Shown one piece after another: positions 46,931 to 57,261 of a DNA stretch of 64,000 bases; the stretch's first letter is position 1; each line of letters opens with the position of its first letter. The DNA is from Clostridia bacterium. Lineage in GTDB: Bacteria; Bacillota; Clostridia; TANB77; CAG-508. Position numbers and translations under genes: made by a program. A model generated the notes under the pieces. That model had not been told where the DNA came from and searched no databases. It saw only the letters and a list, made by a program, of their open reading frames with translations. The stretch spans positions 117,151-181,150 of the forward strand of contig JAFQQR010000027.1 of assembly GCA_017410505.1 (NCBI GenBank), read 5' to 3'.

Positions 46931-49498
46931 CTAATTTGTTATCCATTTTATCAGATTCATATTTTCTGCATCTAATATCATCTCATGTCTTGGCATAATT
47001 CTAAAAGTATATCCATAATTCCCACCAGTTTTTAATTCAATTTTTGTTGCATACTCATATATCTTTTCTTCTTTATTTTCATTTACTAATTTCATTGGAA
47101 TTATGCTTATATTTTCTACTACACCATTATCTAGTATTTTTCCATAATAGCATTGTACTGTAACATTATTAATATCTATATTTGGAAGTTGTACTTCGCA
47201 TTTAACTTCTATATTATTTCCAGCATCCATTGTAATATTGTTTAAATTATTTCTTTGAACAATTTTTATATCTTTCCAGCTATTATATAAATTTTTCTTC
47301 CATAAATTTAATTCTGCTACATTATCAACATTTTCATAATATTTATGAGTTAAATTGCACAAAGGTATATATAGATTATTTGTATAATCTACAAGCATTC
47401 TTGAAGTACTGTATCTTCCACCTGTTGATATTATAGAATTTTTCATAATTCTCATCCATTTTTCAGAAATTCCATCTTCGCCTTTTTGATAATATGTTGG
47501 AATTATTTTTTCTTCTAATGTTCGATACATACTTTGGCTATCTGCAATATCTTGTTCTTCATATGAAGTATATTCTGCATTTGAACCTATAGTCCATCCA
47601 TTTTCTTGGTTGTAACCTTCAGCCCACCATCCATCTAATACACTAAAGTTTATAACTCCATTTACTGATGCTTTTTGTCCACTTGTTCCTGATGCTTCCA
47701 TAGGTCTTCTTGGATTATTTAGCCAAACATCTACACCACTTACTAAGTACTTAGACATTGCTATATTATAATTTTCTAGCAAAAATATTTTTCCCTTAAA
47801 TTGTGGCATCATTGATATCTCATGAATTCTTTTTATTAAATCTTGTCCTTCCTTATCTGCTGGATGTGCTTTTCCTGCAAATATTAATTGTACAGGTCTT
47901 TCATTATTATTTAGTATTTGTGTTATTCTTTCTAAGTCTTTAAAAATTAATGTTGCTCTTTTATATGTAGCAAATCTTCTTGCAAATCCTATTGTTAATA
48001 TGTTAGGATTTAGTTTTGATGTTATATCATTTATTTCTTCGTAACTATATCCTGATCTTCTTAATCTACTTGTTGTAGACTCTTTTACAAAATCTAATAA
48101 TTTTTCTTTTCTATCTTGATGTATTCCCCATAATTCTTTATTTGGAATGTTATTTATATTTTTCCATACTTCATCATCATGAATATTGTCTTGCCAATAT
48201 GGTATTAAATATTTGTTATATAATTCTTTTAAAGTTGGTGCAAGCCATGAACATGTATGAATACCATTTGTTACATATGTTATTGGTGATTCATTTGCCG
48301 CTATTTCTGGCCAAACATCTCCAAATAATTCTCTTGAAACTGCTCCATGTAATTTGCTTACTCCATTTTTCTTTCCTGCTACTTTTAATGCTAATATTCC
48401 CATATTAAATCCACATTCTAGTTCTTTACATGGTTTCATTCCTAATTTCAAAAATTCTTCCCTAGATAATCCTATTCTTGACCAAAAATCTTTGAAATAT
48501 CTTTCTACTAGTTCTATAGGAAATATGTCATTACCCGCAGGTACTGGTGTATGTGTTGTAAATACTGTTTTTGAGCTTGCTATATCTTTTGCTACTTCGA
48601 ATGATACTTGTTTTTCTTTTATTATATTTTTTATTAATTCTAATATTAAAAATGCTGAATGCCCTTCATTCATATGATATACTGTTGGTTTTAATCCTAA
48701 AGCTCTTGTTAAAAGATTAGTTCCTCCCATACCAAGAATAATCTCTTGTTTTATTCTCATTTCTTGATCTCCACCATATAATCTTAATGTAACTTCTCTG
48801 TCTTCTGGTTTATTTTTGTCTATATCAGAATCTAACAAATATAATTTTATTCTTCCTACATTTATTTGCCATACTTTTAAATATACTTTTCTTTTTTCAA
48901 AATTTACATATATTGTTAACTCTTGTCCATTTTTATCTTTTACTGGATTTATTGGTAAATTACTTAATTCTATATTACAGTATTCTGTTTCTTGATCTCC
49001 GTATCCATTTATTTTTTGATGAAAATATCCATTTTTATACAATAAACCAACTGCTACTAATGGGATTCCTAAGTCACTTGCTGATTTTAAATGATCTCCT
49101 GATAATATTCCAAGTCCTCCTGAATATATTGGAATTGTTCGATCTAATCCATATTCTGCTGAAAAATATGCTATCAAATCATTTTTATTTTCTGGATATT
49201 TATTTGAAAACCATGTATTTTTGCTGTTTATATAATCTTCAAATTTCTTTGCTAGCATATCATATTCTTTTAAAAATTCTGAATTTTTTGTTGCTTCTTC
49301 TAATCTGTCTTGTGAAACTAATTTTAAAAATTTTACTGGATTTTTTTCACATGTTTCCCATAAATCTCTATCAATAATTTTAAATAATCTTAGAAAATCT
49401 GTATTCCAAGACCACCATAAATTATTTGATATCTCTGCCAATTTTTCAATTCTTTTTGGCAATTGTGGATTTACTGTTATTTTGTTAAATATGTACAT
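46931..49498 (-). CDS. Alpha-glucan phosphorylase (GT35, short-form type)
   Basis: 855 residues. The N-terminus carries the DUF3417-like module (LPKRIEKLAEISNNLWWSWNTDFLRLF), which marks the glycogen/maltodextrin phosphorylases of the TIGR02094 type. Catalytic features: YSGGLGILSGDHLKSASDLG, HMNEGHSAFL, GFARRFATYKRA and the PLP-lysine motif MEASGTSGQKASVNG. A C-terminal beta domain of about 100 residues ends with RIMPRHEMI. It releases glucose-1-P from glucans. No glg genes are adjacent. Confidence 0.94.
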   Translation of the reverse strand: MYIFNKITVNPQLPKRIEKLAEISNNLWWSWNTDFLRLFKIIDRDLWETCEKNPVKFLKLVSQDRLEEATKNSEFLKEYDMLAKKFEDYINSKNTWFSNKYPENKNDLIAYFSAEYGLDRTIPIYSGGLGILSGDHLKSASDLGIPLVAVGLLYKNGYFHQKINGYGDQETEYCNIELSNLPINPVKDKNGQELTIYVNFEKRKVYLKVWQINVGRIKLYLLDSDIDKNKPEDREVTLRLYGGDQEMRIKQEIILGMGGTNLLTRALGLKPTVYHMNEGHSAFLILELIKNIIKEKQVSFEVAKDIASSKTVFTTHTPVPAGNDIFPIELVERYFKDFWSRIGLSREEFLKLGMKPCKELECGFNMGILALKVAGKKNGVSKLHGAVSRELFGDVWPEIAANESPITYVTNGIHTCSWLAPTLKELYNKYLIPYWQDNIHDDEVWKNINNIPNKELWGIHQDRKEKLLDFVKESTTSRLRRSGYSYEEINDITSKLNPNILTIGFARRFATYKRATLIFKDLERITQILNNNERPVQLIFAGKAHPADKEGQDLIKRIHEISMMPQFKGKIFLLENYNIAMSKYLVSGVDVWLNNPRRPMEASGTSGQKASVNGVINFSVLDGWWAEGYNQENGWTIGSNAEYTSYEEQDIADSQSMYRTLEEKIIPTYYQKGEDGISEKWMRIMKNSIISTGGRYSTSRMLVDYTNNLYIPLCNLTHKYYENVDNVAELNLWKKNLYNSWKDIKIVQRNNLNNITMDAGNNIEVKCEVQLPNIDINNVTVQCYYGKILDNGVVENISIIPMKLVNENKEEKIYEYATKIELKTGGNYGYTFRIMPRHEMILDAENMNLIKWITN

Positions 49499-49592
49499 TT
49501 TTTATATTTCCTCCTTTGTAATTTTAATTTTTTCTCTTTTTGTATTTTCATTTACATTATCTATTAAATTTTATTTTTTGTCAAATATTATT

Positions 49593-50150
49593 TTATCTAT
49601 CATATCCTCTATCTATTGCTTTTTTTGACATTCTTTCTTCTAAATTTTTCTTGACTAATGCTTTATTAAATTCCTCAAATGCTCTATCTAATTCTGCTTT
49701 TGCTCTTAATGATTTTTTAAATTCTTCCATTTCTTGTTTTTTAGATCTTTGTTCTTCATTATCTTTTTCTTCTTTTTTTGTTATTATTGGTTCTATTTTT
49801 TCTCTTGAGTTTTTATTATATGCTTCCATCATTTTTGAAACTTGCAAATTAGGATTACTTTTATGTTTTGATTTTTCTTCTAAACTCTTACCTTCTAATT
49901 TTCTATATATTTCTAGATCTCTAACTTTTGAAGCTTCCATATTGTAAATTTTTTGAATATCTTTATGTTTTTTTCTTTCTCTATTTGCTTTTTCCTTTTT
50001 TGATTTTGATTTCTTTTTCTTTTCATCTTGCTTTTTTTCTTGTTTTTCTTTAAGAATTTTTTCAAAATCTTCATCATATTCTTTTTCATAATATTTTATG
50101 TATTTTATCTGTGCTATCCCAGATATTTTCTTTATAGGTTCGTTATACAT
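49593..50150 (-). CDS. Unrecognised highly charged coiled-coil protein
   Basis: 185 residues, about half Lys/Glu/Asp/Arg, with runs such as KEKQEKKQDEKKKKSKSKKEK (about residues 34-54). No signal peptide, membrane helix or recognised domain. Low-complexity composition makes homology calls unreliable. ATG start; no strong Shine-Dalgarno site. Confidence 0.5.
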   Translation of the reverse strand: MYNEPIKKISGIAQIKYIKYYEKEYDEDFEKILKEKQEKKQDEKKKKSKSKKEKANRERKKHKDIQKIYNMEASKVRDLEIYRKLEGKSLEEKSKHKSNPNLQVSKMMEAYNKNSREKIEPIITKKEEKDNEEQRSKKQEMEEFKKSLRAKAELDRAFEEFNKALVKKNLEERMSKKAIDRGYDR

Positions 50151-50228
50151 TTTTATACGTTATATTATTTTAATATAACTTACACTCCTCTCTAATTTTA
50201 AATTTACCTTATATATTATACTTATAAA

Positions 50229-50270
50229 AGCCAAAAAGTACAAGTGTTTTTGTAAAACTTGTACTTTTTA
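50229..50270 (-). terminator. Terminator of the P-type ATPase gene
   Basis: AAAAAGTACAAGT / ACTTGTACTTTTT stem with an 11-nt loop; T-runs on both sides, 5 bp after the stop. Confidence 0.8.
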
Positions 50271-50274
50271 TTCA

Positions 50275-53004
50275 TTATTCTTCTTTACTAGTATTGATTT
50301 TTAATAGCTTAAATATTTCTACAATTACAAGTGGAGCTAAAGCTAACAATATTAATTCTATAATATTTTGTGTTGGTAAAACTGGTATACTAAATACATG
50401 TCTTAATCCAGGTATTAATAAAATTACAAGCATTAATATAGCTGAAATACCTACTGCTCCTATTAATTTCATATTGTTAAATATCCCTGTTTTAAAAACA
50501 GATTTCTTATTATTTCTAACACTAAATACATGAACTAATTCAGAAAATGCTAAAGTAACAAAAGCCATTGTTTGACCAACTTCTATTTTTGATTCATCTA
50601 ATGTTAATCCATCTATAGGTGTTGTTGTTGTTGCTAATCCTATCATAAATGCTGCAAGTGTTAATAATCCTATCATTGTTCCTTGATATATAATTCTCCA
50701 TGTCATTCCTTTTGTAAATATTCCTTTTCCTGGTTTAACTGGTTTTCTATTCATTATATCACTATTTGCTGGGTCAAATGCTAATGCTAATGCTGGTAAT
50801 GAATCTGTTACCAGGTTTATCCATAAAATGTGTATTGGAAGTAATATTTCTAAATTGCTTATGTCTGTAATTCCAAACCATTTACTAAATAGTGGTGTTA
50901 ATAGTGTTGCAAAGAATAGTACTACTATTTCTCCAACATTACTTGATAATAAGAATTGTATTACTTTTAAAATATTATCATAAATTCTTCTTCCTTCTTC
51001 TACTGCTGACACTACTGTTGCAAAATTGTCATCTGTTAGAATAACATCTGCAGCTTCTTTAGCTACGTCTGTTCCTACAACCCCCATTGCACAACCTATA
51101 TCTGATTTTTTAAGTGCTGGACTGTCATTTACACCATCTCCAGTCATTGCAACTACTTCTCCATTTTTTTGCCATGCTGTTACAATTCTTACTTTATGTT
51201 CTGGTGATACTCTTGCATAAACAGAATATTTTCTAATATTTTTTTCTAATTCTTTGTCACTCATTTGTTCAAGCTCTAAACCTGTTATTGCTTCATCTTC
51301 ATTTTCTAATATTCCTAATTTTTTAGCAATTGCTGTTGCTGTTATTTTATGGTCTCCTGTAATCATAACTGTTTTTATTCCAGCTGTTTTACATTTTTCT
51401 ACTGCTTTTTTAGCTTCTTCTCTTGGTGGATCTATCATTCCTACCATACCTATAAATATTAAATCATTTTCTATTGTTTCCATTTCTTCCTTTGTTGGTA
51501 TATGGTCGATTTCTTTATATCCACATCCTAATACTCTTAAAGCTTCCCTTGCCATTTCTTCATTTTTTACTCTTATTTTGTTAATATAGTCATTCAAGTT
51601 TTCATGAATTTCATTACCTATTTCGTATGCAGTACATCTTCTTAATAATTCATCAATTCCACCTTTTGTATAAACTATATATTTTCCATTTACTTCATTT
51701 ACTGTTGTCATTAATTTTCTGTCTGAATCAAATGGTATTTCTTGAACTCTTGGCGTTCTATCATAAATACTTGGATCAAAATTTAATTTAAATGCCATGT
51801 CTACTAATGCTGTTTCTGTTGGGTCTCCTGTTAATGTTCCATCTTTTGATATTTTTGTATCATTACATAACATATTTGCATATACAAGTTTTGTTAATTC
51901 TTCATCTATTTCATTCTCTGATATATTTTTGATATCTCTTGTTGCATCATTCCAGAATATCTTTTCTACTGTCATTTTATTTTGAGTTAATGTTCCTGTT
52001 TTATCTGAACATATTACTGTACTACTTCCTAATGTTTCTACTGCTGGAAGTCTTTTTACAATTGCATTTCTCTTAACCATTTTTTGTACGCCTATTGCAA
52101 GTACTATTGTTGATACCGCAACTAATCCTTCAGGTATTGCTGCAACAGCTAAACTTACTGCTGTCATAAACATGTGAATTGCTTCTTTTCCTTGTAATAA
52201 TCCTATCACAAATATAACTACACAAATTACAATTGCTGCTATTCCTAATGTTTTACCTAGTTTATTTAGTTTTTGTTGTAATGGTGTTTCTTGTTTTTCA
52301 GTAGAATTTATCATTCCTGCTATTTTACCAACTTCTGTTGTCATTCCAGTTTCTACTACAATTCCTTTACCTCTTCCATATGTTACTAAACTTGATGAAA
52401 ACAACATATTTTTTCTATCACCAATACTTATTTCTTTATCTTCTATTGTTTCTGCTGTTTTTTCTACTGGTACTGATTCTCCTGTTAAAGAACTTTCTTG
52501 TGATTTTAAATTAATCGCTTCTATAATTCTTAAATCTGCTGGTATGTAATCTCCTGTATCTAATACCACAACGTCTCCTGGTACTAATTCCTTTGCTGGA
52601 ACTACTATCATATTTCCATTTCTTATAACTTTTGAAGCATGGTCACTTAACTTTTGTAGTGCTTCTAATGATTTTTCAGCTTTACTTTCTTGTACTACTC
52701 CTATAATAGCATTTACTATTACTACTAATAAAATTATAACTGTATCTGTTATTCCTTCTCCTTCACTTATTCCAACTATTCCTGATACTATTGCTGCAAT
52801 AATTAATACAATTATAGAGAAATCTTTAAATTGTTCTACAAATCTTTGAAATAATGTTTTCTTCTTTGTAGCTTGTAATTCATTGTAACCTTTTTCATTT
52901 CTAATTTCTTTTACTTGCTCTTCTGTTAGTCCTTTTTCAGTATTCGTTTTTAATTCTTTTTCTACATCCTCTATCTTCTTATTAAACCAGTTGTTGTTTT
53001 CCAT
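50275..53004 (-). CDS. Calcium-type cation-transporting P-ATPase
   Basis: 909 residues. N-terminal cation ATPase domain, TGES ([12 protein letters not shown]), the phosphorylation site [14 protein letters not shown] (about residue 330), KGGIDELL nucleotide site, [23 protein letters not shown], and [18 protein letters not shown]. The M4 [10 protein letters not shown] and M6 [16 protein letters not shown] sequences fit Ca2+ pumps (PMCA/SERCA-like, P2). Ten membrane helices. It likely exports Ca2+ from the cytoplasm. Single gene with own terminator. Confidence 0.94.
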   Translation of the reverse strand: MENNNWFNKKIEDVEKELKTNTEKGLTEEQVKEIRNEKGYNELQATKKKTLFQRFVEQFKDFSIIVLIIAAIVSGIVGISEGEGITDTVIILLVVIVNAIIGVVQESKAEKSLEALQKLSDHASKVIRNGNMIVVPAKELVPGDVVVLDTGDYIPADLRIIEAINLKSQESSLTGESVPVEKTAETIEDKEISIGDRKNMLFSSSLVTYGRGKGIVVETGMTTEVGKIAGMINSTEKQETPLQQKLNKLGKTLGIAAIVICVVIFVIGLLQGKEAIHMFMTAVSLAVAAIPEGLVAVSTIVLAIGVQKMVKRNAIVKRLPAVETLGSSTVICSDKTGTLTQNKMTVEKIFWNDATRDIKNISENEIDEELTKLVYANMLCNDTKISKDGTLTGDPTETALVDMAFKLNFDPSIYDRTPRVQEIPFDSDRKLMTTVNEVNGKYIVYTKGGIDELLRRCTAYEIGNEIHENLNDYINKIRVKNEEMAREALRVLGCGYKEIDHIPTKEEMETIENDLIFIGMVGMIDPPREEAKKAVEKCKTAGIKTVMITGDHKITATAIAKKLGILENEDEAITGLELEQMSDKELEKNIRKYSVYARVSPEHKVRIVTAWQKNGEVVAMTGDGVNDSPALKKSDIGCAMGVVGTDVAKEAADVILTDDNFATVVSAVEEGRRIYDNILKVIQFLLSSNVGEIVVLFFATLLTPLFSKWFGITDISNLEILLPIHILWINLVTDSLPALALAFDPANSDIMNRKPVKPGKGIFTKGMTWRIIYQGTMIGLLTLAAFMIGLATTTTPIDGLTLDESKIEVGQTMAFVTLAFSELVHVFSVRNNKKSVFKTGIFNNMKLIGAVGISAILMLVILLIPGLRHVFSIPVLPTQNIIELILLALAPLVIVEIFKLLKINTSKEE

Positions 53005-53030
53005 TTTTTAACTCCTCTCCTTTCTATTTT

Positions 53031-53220
53031 TTACAAATTTAAATACGATTATACAAATAAATGAGACTTTTAAAAGAAATTTACTTGCTTTTTTAGCATT
53101 AAAATTTCTTTTAAAAGTCTCACTTACTTAAAATGAATTTTAAGCTCACTAACCAGATAAACTCTTATTATCGCGACTGTTGATTAGTAATTTAAAGCTA
53201 CTCCCTTTTAAATTTGTATT
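53031..53220. repeat. Nested inverted-repeat spacer upstream of the P-ATPase gene
   Basis: Outer arms TACAAATTTAAA (53032) / TTTAAATTTGTA (53207) enclose a perfect 20-bp stem-loop, GAGACTTTTAAAAGAAATTT (53063-53082) with its reverse complement at 53102-53121. A non-palindromic segment with TCGCGACTG follows. Same size class as families A-C, but no core match seen. Confidence 0.65.
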
Positions 53221-53222
53221 TT

Positions 53223-53297
53223 TGGTGACCCCTACGGGAATCGAACCCATGATTCCACCTTGAGAGGGTGGCGTCTTAACCGCTTGACCAAGGGGCC
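53223..53297 (-). tRNA. tRNA-Glu (anticodon CTC)
   Basis: Cloverleaf on the minus strand: GGCCCCTTGGTCAAGCGG at the 5' end, anticodon loop CTCTCAA (anticodon CTC), T-arm GGGTTCGATTCC, end GGTCACCA with encoded CCA. The usual bacterial tRNA-Glu is TTC; a CTC species is a second isoacceptor. Confidence 0.92.
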
Positions 53298-53335
53298 TTG
53301 ATTCAACTTAAATATTTATATCATTTTTTTCCTAT

Positions 53336-53734
53336 TTAGTCAAGCGATTTTTTTAATATTTCTTTAAGTCTATCATTTTGTTTTGTCAAATATAAATAAC
53401 CAATTAAAGCTTCAAAGGCAGTAGCATACATATAATCTTGCACATTTGCATTTTTAGGCAAATGATGATTTTCTGCATTTCTCCCCCTTCTTACAATGTC
53501 TTTTTCTTTATCAGTAAGTTCTTCATAAATATTATTCAATTTTTCAGCCTGTGCCTTAGCTTTTACATGTTTTATGGCTTCTATATGTAATGCATGCGGT
53601 TTCATTTTTGTTTCATTTACTAATTTTGTTCTTATATATAATTCATAAACACAATCACCAACATAAGCCCATGTTAGCGGTGGCATTAAATTTACTTCTT
53701 GTTCATCTTTTTTTAATTCTATAAAATTCTCCAA
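53336..53734 (-). CDS. mrnC: Mini-ribonuclease III
   Basis: 132 residues, TTG start 7 nt after AGGAGG. RNase III catalytic core without the dsRNA-binding domain: LTWAYVGDCVYELYIRTKLV (Asp) and YMYATAFEALIGYLYL (Glu). It matures 23S rRNA ends in Firmicutes. The classic neighbour cysS is absent here; rbgA lies just upstream. Confidence 0.92.
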   Translation of the reverse strand: MENFIELKKDEQEVNLMPPLTWAYVGDCVYELYIRTKLVNETKMKPHALHIEAIKHVKAKAQAEKLNNIYEELTDKEKDIVRRGRNAENHHLPKNANVQDYMYATAFEALIGYLYLTKQNDRLKEILKKSLD

Positions 53735-53739
53735 CTATT

Positions 53740-53815
53740 TCCTCCTTGTCCCATTGGGGACGTTTCTGTTTGGGACATTTTGTCCTTTTAAGAAACGTCC
53801 CTAAAAGGACACTCA
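53740..53815 (-). repeat. GTCCC palindromes between rbgA and mrnC
   Basis: On the minus strand the motif GGGACGTTTC is followed by its reverse complement GAAACGTCCC, and the last part reads CGTCCCCAATGGGACAAGGA, abutting the mrnC AGGAGG. The left end overlaps the end of rbgA. Confidence 0.65.
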
Positions 53816-54705
53816 ATTGTTATTTTTCCTAATTTCCCATTTTTAAATTCATCTAATAATATCCTTGCTGTTTTTTCTTCATCTACTTTTCCTCCAGACA
53901 TTATACATCCTCTTTTTCTTCCTATTTCTAGCATTATTTCGTATATATTATTATTTTCTGGTTGGTCTTGTGATAATTTCTCTTCTACGAAGTTTTCATC
54001 AATTTTATATCTTTCACACAATTTTTTTCTATAATTTTCTAATAGAAATTTAGTTAAATGATATGCAACTTCTATCTTATCTAATATTTCTTCTTTTATT
54101 GTTCCAGTAAAGCATAAATTTAAAGCTACTTCATCACTTTCAAATTTTGGCCATAATACTCCTGGTGTGTCTAATAATTCTATTTTTTCATTTATTCTAA
54201 TCCATTGTTTTTGCTTTGTTACTCCTGGCCTATTTCCTACTCCTGCTGTTGTCCTTTTTGATATTCTATTTATAAATGATGATTTGCCTACATTTGGAAT
54301 TCCTAATATCATAGCTCTTATCTTTCTACCCGTTCTTCCTTTTTGAGCCTGAGTTTCTAACTCAATTTGCATTATTTTTTCTATTTGTCTAATACATTCT
54401 TCTATTCCTTTCCCTGAATTAGAATCCACTAAAACTGCTGGTATATTTTTGCTTTTAAAGTATTCCACCCATAATTTATTTTGCCTATCATCTGATAAAT
54501 CACATTTATTCAATACTATTATTTTATTTTTATTTTTTGTTATTTCTGCAATATTAGGATTTTGGCTTGATATTGGTATCCTAGCATCTAATAATTCTAT
54601 TATAATATCTACTAATTTTAAATCCTGTATAATTTGTTTCTTTGTTTTTGCCATATGTCCTGGATACCAGTTGATATTAATTTTTGTCGAATTTTCATTG
54701 TTCAT
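53788..54705 (-). CDS. rbgA: Ribosome biogenesis GTPase RbgA (YlqF)
   Basis: 305 residues from ATG 54705 (MNNENSTKININWYPGHMAKTKKQI) after AGGAAGTG. Circularly permuted GTPase: NKCDLSD (G4), DSNSGKG, GIPNVGKSSFINRI (G1), TAGVGNRPGVTKQKQW (G2) and LLDTPGVLWP (G3). It acts in late 50S assembly. The C-terminal end overlaps a GTCCC repeat. Confidence 0.95.
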   Translation of the reverse strand: MNNENSTKININWYPGHMAKTKKQIIQDLKLVDIIIELLDARIPISSQNPNIAEITKNKNKIIVLNKCDLSDDRQNKLWVEYFKSKNIPAVLVDSNSGKGIEECIRQIEKIMQIELETQAQKGRTGRKIRAMILGIPNVGKSSFINRISKRTTAGVGNRPGVTKQKQWIRINEKIELLDTPGVLWPKFESDEVALNLCFTGTIKEEILDKIEVAYHLTKFLLENYRKKLCERYKIDENFVEEKLSQDQPENNNIYEIMLEIGRKRGCIMSGGKVDEEKTARILLDEFKNGKLGKITIECPFRDVS

Positions 54706-54719
54706 TATTATCACTTCCT

Positions 54720-56240
54720 TTATTCATTGCAATTAGCTCCGTCTTTTAAGTCCTTTAGCTTATCTGGAAAATTAACAGTCATACCTTCAATATTATATCT
54801 ATATACTTTTTCCATTAAATCAGTGTTTAAAACTCCCCAAATTCTAATGCCAAAACCATTATCATTGGCAAGTTTTATTTGTTCTTCATCAACTATTTCA
54901 GCTGATGGACAAATTTGACTCAATTCTATTTCATTTGCTTTCTCAATCACTTCATTATTAATCTTGGTTTGTATTAACCATGATTTTTTTATATTTTTAT
55001 CTATATTATAAATATTTTTTAATGCTTCATATTTAAATGATGTTATATAATAACTATTATGTTTCTTGTATTTATTAATAATATCTATTACTTCTTGTTC
55101 AAATCCAATTCCCTTAAGTTCAATTGCAAAAGTTAAATTTTTATCAAAATATTTTTTTGCAAAATCTTCAAAAAGTACTATTTTTTCATTTTTATATTTT
55201 TCATCAAACCAACTACCAAAATCATATTTCAATAATTCAGCATAAGTATAATCTTCTATCTTACCTTTACAATTAGATTTGTTATCTAGTTTATCATCAT
55301 GAAATACAACAATTTTACCATCTTTTGTTCTTTGTAAATCTAATTCTATACCAGTTGCTCCCATTTCTATTCCTAAATCATAAGATTTTATTGTATTTTC
55401 TGGTGCATAACTAGATGCTCCTCTATGTGCGTAATTTACACATTTATCTTCATAAGATGTAATTTTATTTAAAATATCATAAGTTAGATTAATTTCATCT
55501 TCATTTTTTAATTGATACTCTTTATATCTTAGTTCTAATGTTAATTCCCCATTATAATTTATATCTACGAGTCCCTTGTATGCATCTTTCCAATTAATTG
55601 TTCCTTGATAAGGAAAATTATGCGTGTCTGTTCCATAATTATCATGTATATGAGTAACAATTAATCTATCTCCAATTTTAATTAACTCATTATATATATT
55701 TAACTTTTTAACATTAGCATGTCCAAAATCTAAACATATGCCAAGAACTTCTTTTTTATATTTACTATTAAAATAATCAACTAGTTTTATCAACTCATCA
55801 GGATATGGAGTTGTATCTTTTTCCATATTTGTACCATTTTCAATAGCAATTTTTATATTTAATTCGGATGATATCTTAACAAATCTATCAAGATATTCAA
55901 TATTTTTTTCATATGATTTTTCTTCATCATAATCTCCATTTTCATCTAACACAGTTCCAATATGAATAACAATATTTTTTACATTTAATTTTGATGATAA
56001 ATAAATAGATTTTTCAATTCTATTTTCTAATTTTTGCCAATCTAGATCATAATAAGTATTAAAAAAGAATGGCCAATGTATCGGTGCATGAGCAACAGTA
56101 TATTTTAGTTTATTTAATTGTGGAATTGCTTCATCAAATTGTTTTTCAAAATTAGGTTCATCTAGTAATTCTTGTATTTCACAGAAATTAAAATTAGCAT
56201 TATTAAATTTAGATCTTGAAATCAAATCAATCCCTTTCAA
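54720..56240 (-). CDS. Fusion: sugar isomerase/AP-endonuclease-like barrel plus GDPD phosphodiesterase
   Basis: 506 residues. Residues 1-265 form a xylose-isomerase-like TIM barrel (YTVAHAPIHWPFF, NIVIHIGT, IAIENGTN, GICLDFGHAN, VTHIHDNYGTDTH, LTLELRY). Residues 270-500 form a glycerophosphodiester phosphodiesterase: YAHRGASSYAPENT, GIELDLQRTKDGKIVVFHDD, FAIELKG, and RIWGVLN. Both sets of metal ligands look intact. It probably releases glycerol-3-phosphate from a deacylated lipid; the barrel's substrate is unknown. It is 14 bp upstream of rbgA on the same strand. Confidence 0.85.
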   Translation of the reverse strand: MKGIDLISRSKFNNANFNFCEIQELLDEPNFEKQFDEAIPQLNKLKYTVAHAPIHWPFFFNTYYDLDWQKLENRIEKSIYLSSKLNVKNIVIHIGTVLDENGDYDEEKSYEKNIEYLDRFVKISSELNIKIAIENGTNMEKDTTPYPDELIKLVDYFNSKYKKEVLGICLDFGHANVKKLNIYNELIKIGDRLIVTHIHDNYGTDTHNFPYQGTINWKDAYKGLVDINYNGELTLELRYKEYQLKNEDEINLTYDILNKITSYEDKCVNYAHRGASSYAPENTIKSYDLGIEMGATGIELDLQRTKDGKIVVFHDDKLDNKSNCKGKIEDYTYAELLKYDFGSWFDEKYKNEKIVLFEDFAKKYFDKNLTFAIELKGIGFEQEVIDIINKYKKHNSYYITSFKYEALKNIYNIDKNIKKSWLIQTKINNEVIEKANEIELSQICPSAEIVDEEQIKLANDNGFGIRIWGVLNTDLMEKVYRYNIEGMTVNFPDKLKDLKDGANCNE

Positions 56241-56324
56241 TAAATTATCTATATTATTTTTTTCTCCTATACATCTTGTAGTTGTAGATAATATATTATT
56301 AATTTTAATCAGTCCTTTCTATAA

Positions 56325-56804
56325 TTACATAGTTCTATAATTATTTTTATCTGCTCTTTCATCTAATTTTCTATCAAATTCTTCATTTTTGTAAAACCAA
56401 TCTGTTTTTTTATCTTTTGGATTCATTTTTCTATTTTTATCTAATAATAAATCTATTAAAACTGCTAGTGGTAATATTATTCCTAGCATTGAAAACATCA
56501 TTTCTGTACTTTGTGTCATTGTTAATATGTCATTGTTAGCCATAATACTTAATTTATTTGTTATATCTCCTCCAAAATATATAGCATGTAGTGCAAGATA
56601 TAAAATAGCTCCTGCCAATTTTCTTTTTACTATTAATATCAAGCATAATAAAGTTGCAAAAAGTATTATTATTTCAAATGTTTCATTTATTGGTACCATT
56701 CCTAAAAAATCTTTTCCTAATTGTGATGCTAAAGTTATTATTATTCTAATTATCCAAAATACTATCATAAACATTACTAATAAATATGTTGAAAATTTTT
56801 TCAT
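56325..56804 (-). CDS. Unrecognised four-helix membrane protein
   Basis: 159 residues: four hydrophobic segments (about residues 6-25, 43-60, 65-80, 104-125) and a polar charged C-terminus (KNRKMNPKDKKTDWFYKNEEFDRK). No family recognised. GGAGGAGAAAA precedes the ATG. Confidence 0.65.
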   Translation of the reverse strand: MKKFSTYLLVMFMIVFWIIRIIITLASQLGKDFLGMVPINETFEIIILFATLLCLILIVKRKLAGAILYLALHAIYFGGDITNKLSIMANNDILTMTQSTEMMFSMLGIILPLAVLIDLLLDKNRKMNPKDKKTDWFYKNEEFDRKLDERADKNNYRTM

Positions 56805-56867
56805 ATTCTTTTCTCCTCCGTGAATTTATTTTTTATTGTTTGCAAATTCGCTTATGTTCATTTGCAT

Positions 56868-56932
56868 AAGTTAGCCGTAAAGCTCTTTCATCACTTAATG
56901 GCTAACTTAAAAGGCGGATTTGTATCCGCCCT
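56868..56932 (-). terminator. Hairpins downstream of the DUF1292 gene
   Basis: GGCGGAT-TTGT-ATCCGCC (56914-56931) on the minus strand is followed by TTTTAAG. Beyond it a second inverted repeat AAGTTAGCC/GGCTAACTT spans 56870-56910. Confidence 0.65.
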
Positions 56933-56944
56933 ATTCTTTAAAAA

Positions 56945-57253
56945 TTAATCTACAAAATCAAAATCATCTTTAAATTTTTCTTTGAATATTTCAAATACTT
57001 TATTTAATGTATCTTCATCTTCTACACTTACATATGATTCTTCTTCAGATTCTTCATCATCATTGTCTTCAACTTTTAATATTACTACTTCTCCTTCGTC
57101 TTCTTCTCCTTCGTCTGTCACTGGTAATAATACTACATATTCTTCATCTTCTAATTCTACTAAATCTAAAAATTCGAATTTTACTTCGTTTCCATTTTCA
57201 TCATTTAATATTACTATGTTATCTAATTCTTCTCCTTCATAGTTTTCTTCCAT
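56945..57253 (-). CDS. DUF1292 family acidic protein
   Basis: 102 residues, strongly acidic: IVILNDENGNEVKFEFLDLVELEDEEYVVLLPV...GEVVILKVEDNDDEE fits DUF1292 (YrzB-like). In Firmicutes it commonly follows ireB and ruvX, as here (ruvX is 149 bp upstream). Function unknown. A family D repeat precedes its ribosome site. Confidence 0.85.
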   Translation of the reverse strand: MEENYEGEELDNIVILNDENGNEVKFEFLDLVELEDEEYVVLLPVTDEGEEDEGEVVILKVEDNDDEESEEESYVSVEDEDTLNKVFEIFKEKFKDDFDFVD

Positions 57254-57261
57254 AATTTTTA

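Noticed and set aside
56982-57255. Ser- and Leu-rich frames opposite the DUF1292 gene
   Set aside because: They are mirror images of the acidic repeats in the true gene and have no ribosome sites.
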